From Botryotinia globosa (lineage: Eukaryota > Ascomycota > Leotiomycetes > Helotiales > Sclerotiniaceae), in NCBI GenBank assembly GCA_014898425.1, contig RCSZ01000009.1, positions 1 through 64,000 on the forward strand: a DNA stretch of 64,000 bases, in the 5' to 3' direction. Position numbers and translations under genes: made by a program. Positions 1 to 11,445 of the stretch are shown here, piece by piece. The notes under the pieces are model-generated. The model searched no databases. It had not been told where the DNA came from and saw nothing but the letters and a program-made list of their open reading frames with translations. Position 1 is the first letter of the stretch; each line of letters begins with the position of its first letter.

Positions 1-820
1 TATACGCGCAGGAACAAGGCATTATCTCAAAAGTCTTAGTCCCATGCATGTGATCGTCAAGTCAACCAAACAAAAAACGCCCGGATGATTTTCTTGGTAT
101 AGTTCGCTGAATGATGCCATCCATATCAAAGTAGGCGCGTACCGGAGTTAGTATTAAATCTCCATTTCATTAAAATGTACTCTGTAACCGGGCTTTTCTT
201 GATAGGTTCGCTTCATCCTGTAAGGCTATAAGCCTTCTAGGTTCATATTGCCCAATTTGGCAATCTAATAACGAAGAAAAGTGGATACGCTAAATTCCGC
301 ACCGTAGTTACGGAAAGCTTTTGTGCCATGCGTCTTTAGGATCTCAGGAGAATTAAATTATGGAGACAAATCAAGCGAATGAGCCAGCCGTTTTAGGTAG
401 CATCAGAGTGGGAACGATTTGATACTACATCGCCAAGCATGGTACATCGTAACACTCGATACAGAAGATGTCAGGATAGTGCACTCTTCTCTGTAGGAAT
501 AGAATGATACTGTGATGGAATTCCAATCATGACTCCTGCTAGCCAAATCCGGTAGAAGTTGACGTCTCAATGGTAACTCAGTAATGACGGAATAGGAGTA
601 TAGCCTTATGGTTCCAGCAACGTGAGATTATTGAGACATCCATAAATATCCCCTCATCCTCCTTCGAAGTAACACCATCCACATCCAACAAGCTTCCAAC
701 AACCATCATTGTCTATAAAGCATCAAACCTCAAGTCCTTCACATCTTTCGAACATAAAGCATTTTCTTGAAGCAATATTCTCGGGTTTCTCATCCCATTT
801 ATCCTACCAATCTCTTCAAG
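1..820. other. upstream region of the IDO-like gene, no gene seen
   Basis: I see no convincing coding region here. Short open stretches lack an ATG in a supported frame. The last 150 bases are C-rich and T-rich with few G, typical of a fungal promoter and leader, and lead into the ATG at 821. Confidence 0.5.
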
Positions 821-2302
821 ATGTCGAACTTAGATTTGATCATAGCAAATACTCATTTATCCATTCTCTATCTATTTCCTGTCGCCATCTTTGGTCTTTT
901 TCTCAATCTTTATCGCAAAGCTATCCTTGGAAGATCGAATCGACAAAAATCTCAAGCTGGTGATGCCTATGCGACTGTGGAGAAGACCGCTACTTACGAG
1001 CCTCACGCTGCCCAAAACTCACTTCGAGATCTAATCGAGATCGATGGAGCCGGAACATGGCCTCCTACAACTGTATATGGTGATGCTTGGCCAGAGGTCC
1101 TTCGACCATTCCACGACATCTATCAAGCTATGGCACCTGCTCTATCAATCGCAGAACTCAGTGGCGATGATGTCAAGAACTTTCAACGATGCTTGGACTT
1201 CCGTGTACAGATGAGAACACTTTATAATGATCAAGTCAACATGGAACAAGTAAAGGCCCTCTTAGATGCAGCAGAAAATGACGAGAGCGTTCTATCACGG
1301 GCAGCTTGGAATGGTCTCTTCGCTTGTATTGCCTTGTCCAGACACTGTTTCCGGTAAGTACCATTATTCTATGTCGCCCCAAAAATGAAGTCTTCGCTAA
1401 CATCGCAAAGATGGGGAACAATCCCCATAGTCAAACTTGCTCAGGAAGAAAAAGTCGTTGATTTCCCTGCCTGTCTCGACCTCGCATGGCCATACCTCAA
1501 GAGACGATACGGTGTTACATCTCAAGGTGGTAATGTCGCAAGTAACTACCTCTGCAACTTTGATGATAAAGATCAAATTGTCTACCCGATCAATCCCACA
1601 ATGGACGATCTCATTCAATCTGCCGAATACCACTTTGGCCATGTTTTTCCTCACATTGAAAGAGAAGCTCTCCCAATCTACCATATGGTAACTAGAGCTA
1701 TCCAACAATATTCTAACGGCGACCGTATTGGCACCCTACAATCGCTCAAAGGAATCAACAAGGAATTACGCACACCCCTCAAGACCTATTATGAAACTAT
1801 GCATGAATCCAAGATTTCGCGAAAGGTTTGGATGCACTATGCACAAGGATTTCAAGGCTGGGCTGCAGGTGATATCGACCCTGTCACCGGAGAATACACC
1901 GAATACGACGGTCTTTCAGGCAATCAACTGTTGTTACCACAGATCATGGATGCTTTCTTAGGACTCGAGAGATACTTGAACGAGGAGAATACACAACGCT
2001 ACATGCCAAGCCTACAACGCAAATTCCGTGAAACAATCGCTGAGCATAGCTTCCGCGATGAGGCTAAGACAAAGGGAGATGATGAGATCGAGGAACAAAT
2101 GAACAACATTGTCAAGCAAATGAGAGTTTTCAGAACAGCACACAGAGTCAGGGTCAAGCCATACTTGAGTGTACCCGCTCCAGAGCGGATGATCATGACA
2201 GCTGGAAAGTCTGTGCTGGAGAAGGATGATGTTCATGATTACGAGTCTGCTATTGCGCCTCTGGATAAGATGTTGAAGGATAGACTATTGGCCACAAAAT
2301 AG
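821..2302 (+). CDS. indoleamine 2,3-dioxygenase-like haem protein with N-terminal membrane anchor
   Basis: Two exons, 821-1353 and 1411-2302, give 474 residues. The 57-bp intron has GTAAGT, a GCTAAC branch site and CAAAG. Family IDO enzymes are soluble haem proteins that open the indole ring of tryptophan in the kynurenine route. Seen here: residues about 10-30 are strongly hydrophobic, followed by basic residues, suggesting a membrane anchor, which is unusual for IDO. The C-terminal half matches the IDO fold in order: a helix ending in AQGFQGW (about 320-327), the YDGLSG loop (about 343-348), the DAFLGLERY helix, and TAHRVRVKPYL with His422 where IDO has its proximal haem ligand. Residues that bind the substrate in IDO (two Phe and an Arg on the helix before the SGW motif) are not evident: the segment reads RKVWMHYAQGF. 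Function may therefore differ; a PrnB-like member of the same superfamily is an alternative. Confidence 0.7.
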
Positions 2303-5300
2303 ATTAGATTGTGGTATACTTTTCTCGTTCATTCAACGCCAAGACAGAACAGGGTTACTCAAGCTCCAAAGATACCTACCTGTTCACCTTACTACTTTCT
2401 TTCGTTTGTCAAGGTTGGGAGGGTAGGATGGCGCTTCTTTGGCTTTTTTTCTCCTTCTGGATATACGCTAGGGTTAGGGAAATAGACAAAAACATTAATG
2501 CCATGATGATTTAAACCATACAAATGATAGCGGACACAATTGATTGGTGACTCCACTTGGCAATCCTCTGGTCATGGTGTTCTCAAGGTACCGGTGGCAT
2601 GACACTAGACGTATCCATAGGAGTGATATATATCTAGCAGTACTATGATTGGTGACTTCCACTTACAATCCTGTAGTGATGCTCTTTTTTGGCAGGCTCA
2701 ATGTGACATTGTTCCAAACAAGCATACATAATGTTACCATGTGAAAAAGATATCTAGAAGTAGGTAGGTAGGTATCTTAGATGAGGTTGATATTGAGATA
2801 CCCGTGGACCCCACTTTCATGTGGCACGACTTTGCCGCTCAGCCACATACAGTAAAATCAGTACTGGACACTACCTTACCTTAGCTTACAGATGCAACCT
2901 TCACCAGGGGTTCTCACGTCTTAAGTAATCCGTTGCTATCCATTTTTAACCCAAAATGTAGCTCCGGAAATGAGAAAATCCCAGATCCTAAATTTTTGAA
3001 AACATTCCATTCTGTTTGGTATGCGCCTTCTCATAGGATTCTTTACATGTCAAGCTTAAATTATATGAAAGTCATGTTATGAATACCCAAGATAGCTACC
3101 TCGTCTGTGTACCTGGTACGGACGGCATGATTCTACTCATCGTTGCTAGGGGTTGCACTAGCCAACACACAAGATACTCTTGTCATCTGTTTGTGACTTC
3201 TTGGCAATGGCCTGACAGCAGGACGATCGATGCAGAGCTGAACATCATCGGCAATCTGTTTGAACAGACTTGGCGGGACATATTAAGTTGGTGTCTTACT
3301 TTCAAAATCTCAGAATACCTTCGGAAAATCCTCAAATCTCAAATTAGAATATCGCCGACTACAGTAATCATTGAGTTGCCTTCCCGCTTGGTCTGTCTTG
3401 CGCTGACAATAAAACTTCACCGACTCACTTGGTGTTCCAAGACTCTATGTTGATGAGTACGCATCTTGGTCCCCGGAGATATTCTTATGGATGCTGATAA
3501 TATATGACTAACTTGATAATATTCGACCCCTCTGTCGTATGATACGGTGAGCTTACTCCAATCTTTGTCTGCTGAGCTGATAAAGAATTACGCATTGCAC
3601 CAACGCTTTAGTCCATTGTTTTTAACGGTATTCTGATGCGGCATTCTAAGACGGGATGTTAGTAAGGTATTACTTTTAAACCTGTCGTAAGACATAAGTC
3701 TATGCGATCGTTCCTTGAGCACTTTCGTCTTCAGGGGCTCCATTCAAACTTCGGCTGGTCGCTATCTTTTGCGTGGATACTTTCTACCCAATTCCCATCA
3801 TCTGGCCTCCAAACTTGTATGGATTTAGCTCATTGCTTCCAGGTATGGGTTCGAATACAACTTCTCATGTCAAATCTCTTCTTGTGGGCATCATATTCTC
3901 CACCTCCTATCTTTCCATTGCATCTCTATAATTTCGTTGGATTTCTCTAATTTTCCCCTTGCCCATTTATGATTCTGGTCAATATGTCAGCCAGTCATTT
4001 ATACATTTTACTTTTCTTTTTTGGTTATATTTCTGCAAATGTAAGTAATAATTTCTCGAATTTAGAATGAAATATTACCTTTTTAATCTGTGTCAAACAA
4101 GATAGACTCCATCTTGATCAAGTATCAGCCTTCGGACTTCGATTACGTGCACTTGATTTTCCAGAGCTTCAACAACAATTACTTCAAGTCACTTGCAACA
4201 AAATCCATTCCTGCTTCCATGTCACATACATTATATGAGGTATGGCAATTAGAAGCCACTACGCTTCAAAGAGGAAATGGTACCAACCTGTGGGAAAGCG
4301 AGAGTTTTATTGTTGAGATGTTTTGAGCTTGTCGAATGTAGCACAGGTGATGAAGTGGGATGATGTGGTTTGGAGGGTATGATAATGATAATGATGATGA
4401 TGATGGAGATTGATGTAGGGTAGGATCTCCCCCTTTTATGTATTTTTGCTTGATACTGATAAGAGATGAAAGCTAATGTATTCCATTGGCTTAAGTTTTT
4501 CTGATTTTACATACTGGCTAACTTAATCAGACTGAGTTTTTCAAGAGTGTTCTTAGAACTGGGTTTTCTCTGCCGTCTACACCAAATACGTATAGATAAG
4601 AGACAATCTACCCATTGAACATTTATTGTTACGTTGAGACACAACTGCAACCTCCATCAAGCAGGTCACACATACAAATGATATTGGGGGCAAAATTTTG
4701 CAGTGATGCTTAAGTTCACGCGAAGTGAGATTGCGCCAGGATGTTGCACTGCTTGAGGTTTGAGGTGCGATATAAACACTCTTGAATTCTAGCATCAGCT
4801 ATTGATTTTTCTTTTTGAACTTAATAGCGACGTCTGTGAATGTCCAACCAAATGTACGACGTGAGGATGCATCATCTTCGGGTGCCTGGCCAAGTACATG
4901 GTCACTCGTCAAAGTCTTGGCTTGAACCACATGATACTTCCCAAACAGCTATCGGTACCTGGTGTGACACTTCTCGAAGAAAAAGAAACAGACTAGTGAC
5001 ACTTCCATCGGAGTAAATACCTAAATTATCCGAATTCTCGTGGATGTGACAGGATTGCCTGAAGCCAATCATGATGAACTGGAATAAGCTCACGTCGCAC
5101 AGCACCATCCGGCAATCCTTAATTCTCCAAGACGTCGTACTGAAGGCTTTTCATCCGTAGCTGATCTCACGTCTACCGATGCAGTGAACATGAAGATTTT
5201 GTCGTGCCTTTGGTAGCGTACTGCTGTTCGAGATCCATTGACTTCTGATAATTGAGATGGGATGATCAGGAACTGGTAATTCATCTCTTCTCTGATGCAA

Positions 5301-6950
5301 TTCACAGAAGTCAATTGACGGGCTAGCCATCGAAAGATTTCAGGAAAAGCTAACGTAAAGATTGACATTGTCCGTTATCCACCCTTTCACACTTTTCTAA
5401 GCTACTATTTTCTCCGTTATCAAACTTCTGTACTCTTTCAACCATACATTCTCATAAAACCCTTCGAGAAGCTTTGAGAAATATCAGTCCGGACCAAGCT
5501 TGTCAGAGGATTAGACAAATTACTGTAACGATACAGTATATTCAGATTCCACTCTACTAGAGAACGGGAATCAAGACACCAAATGCCGAGAACCATGGCT
5601 TAGCCAACAATCCAGTATTATTCAGCTGAACATTCTTGTTTTCTTATTTCATGTCGCAACTATTCTTCTGATAGTCACACAATCTCAGCTTTTCCAGGAC
5701 CCAATGTAATCCATTGTGAGATATTTGTTAACCCTAGCACTAGGCGTGGGGGTTGACCACTGACTGATATCAAAATAGCTCCTACCCTTGACAAGAGAAC
5801 ATAGCAAGAACAAACATACACCGAGACCGGTGTACACCATGGCCCATTTTTAGGACACCCTTGACCCGACGTTAATACAAACTGGCATGAGCTCCTGGCT
5901 GTTTTGCAGCAATAGACCTTCTTAACTTTAATCGCTTGATATTTCAAGTGCGTAGACAAGCTAAGTCATCTAAAGCTTGTAACATGCCATTGAAACCTGA
6001 GATAATGCAACGCGTTCGCCGTCAAGATACGTGTTTGAAAACTCCAGGTAGCGACAGATATATAGGAACTCTTAACGTTTTTCAATAGACTAAGAAAAAG
6101 TCAAACACTTCTATACTCTTACAGCTACCCGGAGGTATTGAACAGATATAAGCGAGAATCAATGGGCAGTAAATTGTACACACGATGGTAGTACCAACCT
6201 CAAGTATTATTTGGTGACTCATTAATCAGAAGCCATAGAGCATCGTCTCGATTGTCTCCGTCCCGCAGCTATTTGTCATGAAGGCATTGGAATTGTGAGT
6301 TGTAAATTGCCTAAGTAGCTTGATGCCAGTTACCAATCAAAGCACACATCAATATACTGACTGGAAGATATCGAATGACTGGAGTAAAGATAGATGTGTT
6401 GATATGACGAATCCGGAGTGGCTGATACTGCACCTAACAAGACATAAACTCGAGCTTTCACGAAAAGTAGGAATTCATCTTGCCGTGATTACAGTTCCTC
6501 CTTATCCTGATGGAGAAAGAAATCTGCTTTAATTATTCAGAGGGGCTGATGAGACTGGCTAATGGCCATTAACATGGCCAGTACTCTATTGAATAAAGTT
6601 GCATGGTGCAGTCAGTGCTGCACACTTCCGATGTTGATGACTTTCAAAGATTGAGAAGATTAAGATTTAAGAGAAAAGGTCTTTAATTCTCTGATATATT
6701 CCTTCGTATCTTGTTCTGAAACAGTGATGTCAATGCACAGAAGATAAACTGTTGAATAACGAGATAGGCAACGAAACTTGGTAGCTATTTCAGTCCTAAG
6801 CATCAAAGATTGTGAAATTGGTTATGGAACAATGAGACATGCAACGAAATTCGCAAAATGTATACAAATACTTGCAGCCAATGACCCAGAGAGAAGTACA
6901 GGTTTAAACCGCGAAATCGGGCTACGTAGTAATCAAAATTTGAGCATTGC
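2303..6950. other. 4.6 kb gene-poor region, weak unassigned ORFs only
   Basis: No known family is recognisable. An ATG-started frame at 3079-3453 (+, 124 codons) and one at 5090-5368 (-, 92 codons) are open, but have no motif and no supporting splice or context signals. A 36-bp imperfect direct repeat lies at 2541-2576 and 2646-2680. A TAGGTAGGTAGGTA motif lies near 2760, and an ATG/ATA-rich trinucleotide run near 4380-4410. Much of this may be long untranslated sequence or decayed genes. Confidence 0.4.
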
Positions 6951-6954
6951 AATA

Positions 6955-7690
6955 CGGCATCGACGCTAACAAACCTCACGTGAACCTTCTCAATAATTTC
7001 CACATTCTGCGGCTCCAAAGCCAATCCATCTACTGAAGTCCTCTGATCTGCGCCTACGCCCGTTCTCGGCACCATCGCCGCTATATCCCTTTCTTTTCAC
7101 TGCCTTAAGGTTGGTCCCAATATCTCTTAACTTCTGTCGCTGCCACTTTCCTGCCAAGAAACCTCGCATAATCATCCGCTTTACTAATCGCATCTTTGAT
7201 TGCCTGTTCCCTACCTAATATCCCAGCGGCCTTTTTGTCTCCTCGGCCAAAGACCAACTAGCTGAGCGAATCTCTGCGTTGGGCATGATGAATATAGAAC
7301 TAGCCACTTCAGCGAGTTTTTCAAAGTCTTGAAACGTGACTTCAGACTATGATTCTAACGGCGAACCCTGGGCTCCTGTTCACGAAGCATCTTCACATTT
7401 TGGAGGCTGCCAGGAGCGCGTGCGAAGATTGGCCATGGAGTAACTAGTTACTGGAGGCTCTTGACTTGCAACCTTGGGAGAATTCGAAGAGTGTGATGGT
7501 TTTGTGGATGATTGCTTGAAGAGAGCTTGGAGATTATTGGATGCTTGGGTAACTGCCTCGAAAACCGATGTTTGTGAGGTGCCTTCTGAGGTTACAGCAA
7601 CCACTAAATTGCCACGTTCAGCTGGGAGTTGCACTTGAGAGGTACCTTGAATGTGAATTTCGAGTGGTGGTGCTGAGATTTTGAGTAGTC
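6955..7690 (-). pseudogene. decayed SIMPL (DUF541) domain protein gene
   Basis: Reading the minus strand from about 7680 gives EIHIQGTSQVQLPAERG, then VTSEGTSQTSVFEAV, then YSMANLRTRSW, the typical order of the SIMPL domain N-terminal half. After two in-frame stops (near 7379 and 7343) the same frame resumes with TFQDFEKLAEVASSIF and NAEIRSASWSLAEETK. A one-base shift near 7233 is then needed to read GREQAIKDAISKADDYARFLG. After a further shift the C-terminal strand LALEPQNVEIIEKVHVRF (to about 6990) follows. Stops and shifts are too close together for introns, and no start codon is in frame. SIMPL proteins are poorly understood; fungal copies are about 230-250 residues, the size of this relic. 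I infer a once intact single-copy gene, now dead. Confidence 0.8.
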
Positions 7691-8223
7691 AGAGAGTCTG
7701 ATAGTGGTTTCGGTTAAATACTGGCAATGGCAGAATAAGAGACTCCATTGCGCAGCTTTTATGTTGGTCGGGAGAGAGTATCACGTGAAATTATGACTCC
7801 TCGTATGTGGCAAAATGAATCATTGATCCCAGAACTTTATGCTGAAGAATGCGGGGAAAATCTAGTCATATTGACATGACTGGGATAGAATGAGTCCTAA
7901 TATGCAACACATGTCAATCCTCCCCCTTTTCACTGTAAACTGATGGACTCTCACTTGTGAGAATCCTATCATTGGGAAGGCAATAATTCGATGTGGTAAA
8001 CATTAAAGCACGTTTCTTGAATGATTGTCGGTCCAGAAGGGAAATTATCCGGGAGCATTCGCACTTCGAAGCGGTCGTTGTGACTGACATGAGAACAAAA
8101 CATCAAAGACTGAACATTGAAGATCTCAGACGCTTTCTGATGTTATGCATCGTAGTTTTGCTTTGGGTATATACTTATACATGACGGATACTGACACATC
8201 CTGATCCCACATGACCTACACGT
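7691..8223. other. intergenic, nothing recognised
   Basis: Region between the dead SIMPL gene and the stop of the bL28m gene. No ORF or repeat of note; it probably contains the former promoter of the pseudogene and the 3' untranslated region of bL28m. Confidence 0.5.
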
Positions 8224-8925
8224 CTATAATGTTGGCTTTCTCTCCTTGTACTGCTCTTCCGCCATGAAATTTTCCTCCACAATCTCAGATTCAGTAGCTT
8301 TTTGAGCCTCTTCATCGATAATGACCTCCTCGTTCCTTGCCATAGCTGCATCATATTTCCTGACTTGCTCCATAATCTCTTCCTTGGTGATTCTAAACCC
8401 TTGCTCATCCAAATGAACCTCTTCCTTCGCCGGCAATCCCATCTTCTCCCTTTGTACCCTAAATCTCTCCTTGATAGTATCCGTCTGCATAATCCTCCAT
8501 CTTAGCTTCCAACCTCCCATTCCCAATTCCTTTAACCTCTGCGTCTTCTCCCCCAATAAATATTCATCCAATCCTCCCGCTTTATCGATCGTCCTCAGCA
8601 CTTTTGTCGTGACTCTCAATTTTATTTGCCTTCCTAGACTTGGACTGTAGAGACGCTTTCTCTGCACGTTGGGTCGCCAATGGCGTCTTGTCTTGATTTC
8701 ATTCTTCTCTGAAACTATATTTCCATAACGAATCTTCTGGAGACCGTAAAGACCGAAATTGGATTGTTTATAGAATTGTGAGGGGCCGTAAGGATATGGC
8801 GGAACGTCTGCGTGCTCGACTGCTAGCCTTTGTTTTGTGGACTTTGCGAAGATGCGAGTAGTGGAGGTGAAAGTTCGTGTGAAAGAGCGGGAAAGGGAGG
8901 GGTGGATTGATGGAAGAATGGGCAT
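8224..8925 (-). CDS. MRPL24: mitochondrial large ribosomal subunit protein bL28m
   Basis: Single exon, 233 residues. The first 30 residues are rich in Ser, Thr and Arg without acidic residues, as in a mitochondrial targeting peptide. Residues about 48-125 carry the L28 core: GLQKIRYGN, KTRRHWRPNVQRKRLYS, then LRVTTKVLRTIDKAGGLDEYLL. The C-terminal half is the long charged extension common in fungal bL28m (yeast Mrpl24). The protein is a structural part of the mitochondrial 54S subunit. The ATG at 8923-8925 is used; a separate 94-codon frame starting at 9107 overlaps this start and is treated as an upstream ORF or chance. Confidence 0.9.
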   Translation of the reverse strand: MPILPSIHPSLSRSFTRTFTSTTRIFAKSTKQRLAVEHADVPPYPYGPSQFYKQSNFGLYGLQKIRYGNIVSEKNEIKTRRHWRPNVQRKRLYSPSLGRQIKLRVTTKVLRTIDKAGGLDEYLLGEKTQRLKELGMGGWKLRWRIMQTDTIKERFRVQREKMGLPAKEEVHLDEQGFRITKEEIMEQVRKYDAAMARNEEVIIDEEAQKATESEIVEENFMAEEQYKERKPTL

Positions 8926-9633
8926 GATGGAGGAGGTGACGCGGGACGCCGAATTTGGTCGTGTATAGTGTCGATTCTCAGCTCGTATTGGGGTTGAATA
9001 ATCCCTGTGGCTAGGAGTTCATTAATGATTGACTTCGCCGTAGAATTGCAAAATTGCTCCTTCTGGCCGAATATCAAATCAATCGTTTCGTTTGTCCTCA
9101 TCACCATAAATTTTAGTTCCGGATAAGATGTAAGCCTGAGGCCAAATGATCAAAAATGCAATTAGATTTTATTTTTACACGCCCTTCATGGAGTTCGAGA
9201 CTACAAGAAACCCGACTCAATTCATTCACATCTCGTTTTGTTTTCCATTTCCTTCACAAATTGGATGGTAGTACCTTCTTTGCCTCTTTTTGCTGGAACA
9301 TGTTCAACTCAAACACACGTTATCTTTTAATCATATTATATTTGTGGCTCAAGTGATGATCATTGGATTCATTGCCCAATCTCCGTTGATTACACCTTCA
9401 AAATGACAGCCAGATTTTGTCTTGCTACCTTGGTAGCAATGCATTTGAATTCGTCCCAGCTATGAGGCTTCTCGCTGACCATGCTATTCATTCCCTGCCA
9501 AATTCCCGCGTTGTCCTATCCGATGGCCAACAGGAACGAACCCCCCAAGATCAATTCAACAATCTTACCCTTTCTTTCTAGGCAAGTAGACTTTCATTCT
9601 GCATGCCGACCAACTTGAAAACCTGCGCCATCA
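8926..9633. other. intergenic, bL28m promoter and 3' end of 2EXR gene
   Basis: No supported gene. A minus-strand frame with ATG at 9105-9107 runs for 94 codons and overlaps the bL28m start in another frame. It may be an upstream ORF if the transcript begins that far up. Otherwise nothing is recognised. Confidence 0.45.
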
Positions 9634-10359
9634 TCATTCTGCCAAGATTCTCCGCACCTCGATCGTTTCTCGATAAATATCGAGCGTTGACAGAACCCTT
9701 GGAATGTTCCACTTGGGGTTCTCGCTGCGCTTGTATTCCTCCAAGATCTCCCGTGTCGGCTGAACCAGAAATTCCTCTCGTCTTCCATTCTTTCTCTGCA
9801 TGTAAATTTGTGAACCTTGTTCATAATCAATCCCTTGACTGGCTCTATATAACCTTTCAAAACAGGAGTTTCTGGAATCATATCCGAAGTCATAGATGAA
9901 GTTTTCAAGAGATGGTAACACTCTGGCTATAGTATTTCCGATCGAGTTGGGAAGCGTTTGCTGCCCCTCGTGACTAAGACTGTCTTCGTAGAATACGGCG
10001 ATGGCGATATTGCGGACATCTTTCATAACTCTGCCCTCTGGTCTATCTCTGATTTGGGTCAAAGCATTTTTTATCCATTTTACCCAGCCTACTTCCACCA
10101 CAACAATGTCTATCCTCGGGTCGAAGACTACAATCCCCAGCCTCGGGTAGCGAGCCAAATTGCTCTTGTGATATCCGAGATATGTTCTTCGTGAATCACA
10201 ATTCACGAAGTATAAATTATGTGGTTTGAATTTTCTGGGACGCCCATATCGTAAATTCTGCACGGGGACAATGTGTCCTTCCTGTATCTCCAGTGCAAAA
10301 TTCCACACATGAAGCTGCAATTCGGTTGGCAGAAGAGCGAACTGTGGAAAGCTCGGCAT
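9634..10359 (-). CDS. 2EXR-domain (F-box-like) protein
   Basis: Single exon, 241 residues. The N-terminus FALLPTELQLHVWNFAL is the start of a 2EXR domain, a fungal-expanded domain related to F-box modules. The usual pattern continues with a conserved YFVNCDSRRTYL-type segment near residues 50-65, where family members have the motif for recently used Cys/His or NRESR-like residues. The function of these proteins is not established; some are assumed to be adaptors for ubiquitin ligases, which is inference. It is divergently arranged with another 2EXR gene starting at 10711, only 351 bp away. The start is the first ATG, immediately before the domain. Confidence 0.75.
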   Translation of the reverse strand: MPSFPQFALLPTELQLHVWNFALEIQEGHIVPVQNLRYGRPRKFKPHNLYFVNCDSRRTYLGYHKSNLARYPRLGIVVFDPRIDIVVVEVGWVKWIKNALTQIRDRPEGRVMKDVRNIAIAVFYEDSLSHEGQQTLPNSIGNTIARVLPSLENFIYDFGYDSRNSCFERLYRASQGIDYEQGSQIYMQRKNGRREEFLVQPTREILEEYKRSENPKWNIPRVLSTLDIYRETIEVRRILAE

Positions 10360-10710
10360 GATGCAATTAATTGTAGGTTAGGTTTGGACGGAGGAAATTG
10401 AACCATGAGAGAACTACCTGATATTTCAAAGTCATTAGACAGTCCCTTCCGCAGTAATTACTTATGGCAGTACCTAGGTAGGTAGGTATACATTCAACTG
10501 AGGGGTAAGAGGCTAAGCTAAGGCTGAGGTGAAGCTGACTGCTGGCGATTGTAGCTAATCCCTGTTAGTGTACTTATTACTACCCCATCAAATCAGATCA
10601 GCGTCACATGTATTTTCTTCTTTTGACGCACTTCTACTTCCTCAAAGCTTACAGCACATTCGTTATCACCTCATCTCCGTCGAACATCCGCGGAAACGAG
10701 ATAGCAAAGC
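10360..10710. promoter_or_regulatory. shared promoter region between two 2EXR genes
   Basis: 351 bp between divergent starts. It contains TACCTAGGTAGGTAGGTA at about 10471-10488, a palindromic-core motif also seen at other intergenic sites in this window, and a C/T-rich leader before 10711. Regulatory function is inferred only from position. Confidence 0.4.
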
Positions 10711-11445
10711 ATGCAGTTATTCGTAAATCTCCCGATTGAATTGCGCATCAAAATTTGGGAGCATGCTCTTCCTGGTGGGAGAAATATTGAGATCTATCCA
10801 ACTTTCGTGGATCGTAAAGAGATCGGATGGATTGCTGTACATTGTAAATGTTCAGCTCGCTGTCATCGTCTGCCCTCTATAGCCCACGTCAATTCAGAGG
10901 CTCGAGCTGTATTTTTCCGCCACTTTACCACATGTTTCAACACGTACGTACAATGGAAGAACGATACCATCCTCGTTCAAAGTACATCAGTCATTAAACG
11001 CAACCTACCCCTCGATGCAGGCGCAAAGGAAATACAAGCGTTAGACAGAATAGTTTCAAAAAGTCCGAGAAGCTCTGAATTGTCGTCCTTTGCTGTCACA
11101 GCAAACCGCTCATGGGCTCGTAATGGGTTACCCCACTTTCTGAAGGCATTCAAAATTACCGAGCCGCAAAGGTCCCTCAATTTTGGGACTACAATCCCCG
11201 AATTGCTACTCGTTGTGGGCTCCCAAGTGCGCTACAAGGGACGAAGGATTAGTTTCGATGGATTGAGGTTGGATTTCTTTGACGACGACCCTATGGACCT
11301 CAATCAGCAACTGGAAAGACTCATAACAGAGAATACCATGAGATCATGGCGGGATATATGGGAAACGGAGGGGAGGGGGACGCCACCACCGTTTCGAATG
11401 GTAACTTTCCGAAAAGGTGCCCCAAATTGCTTCAAGACCCTGTGA
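10711..11445 (+). CDS. 2EXR-domain (F-box-like) protein
   Basis: Single exon, 244 residues. NLPIELRIKIWEHALPGGR at the N-terminus is a canonical 2EXR start, followed by LPSIAHVNSEARAVFFRHF (about 51-70), the expected conserved cluster of this family. After that the sequence is poorly conserved and ends with a short Pro-rich segment. The gene is divergent from the 2EXR gene at 9634-10359, and the pair probably arose by old duplication, although overall identity looks low. Role unknown. Confidence 0.8.
   Translation: MQLFVNLPIELRIKIWEHALPGGRNIEIYPTFVDRKEIGWIAVHCKCSARCHRLPSIAHVNSEARAVFFRHFTTCFNTYVQWKNDTILVQSTSVIKRNLPLDAGAKEIQALDRIVSKSPRSSELSSFAVTANRSWARNGLPHFLKAFKITEPQRSLNFGTTIPELLLVVGSQVRYKGRRISFDGLRLDFFDDDPMDLNQQLERLITENTMRSWRDIWETEGRGTPPPFRMVTFRKGAPNCFKTL

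Noticed and set aside
3079..3453. 124-codon ATG-started frame on the plus strand
   Set aside because: No domain, unlikely composition (many Leu, Cys and Trp without pattern) and no splice or context support; kept only as part of the gap note.
3840..3860. GGTTCGAATAC, similar to a tRNA T-loop (B box)
   Set aside because: No A box or acceptor stem at the right distance.
3961..4080. Short frame with signal-peptide-like sequence at 3968-4080
   Set aside because: Only about 35 codons, ends at once, and no acceptable intron extends it.
5090..5368. 92-codon ATG-started frame on the minus strand
   Set aside because: Reads somewhat like protein, but has no recognised motif and no neighbouring exon.
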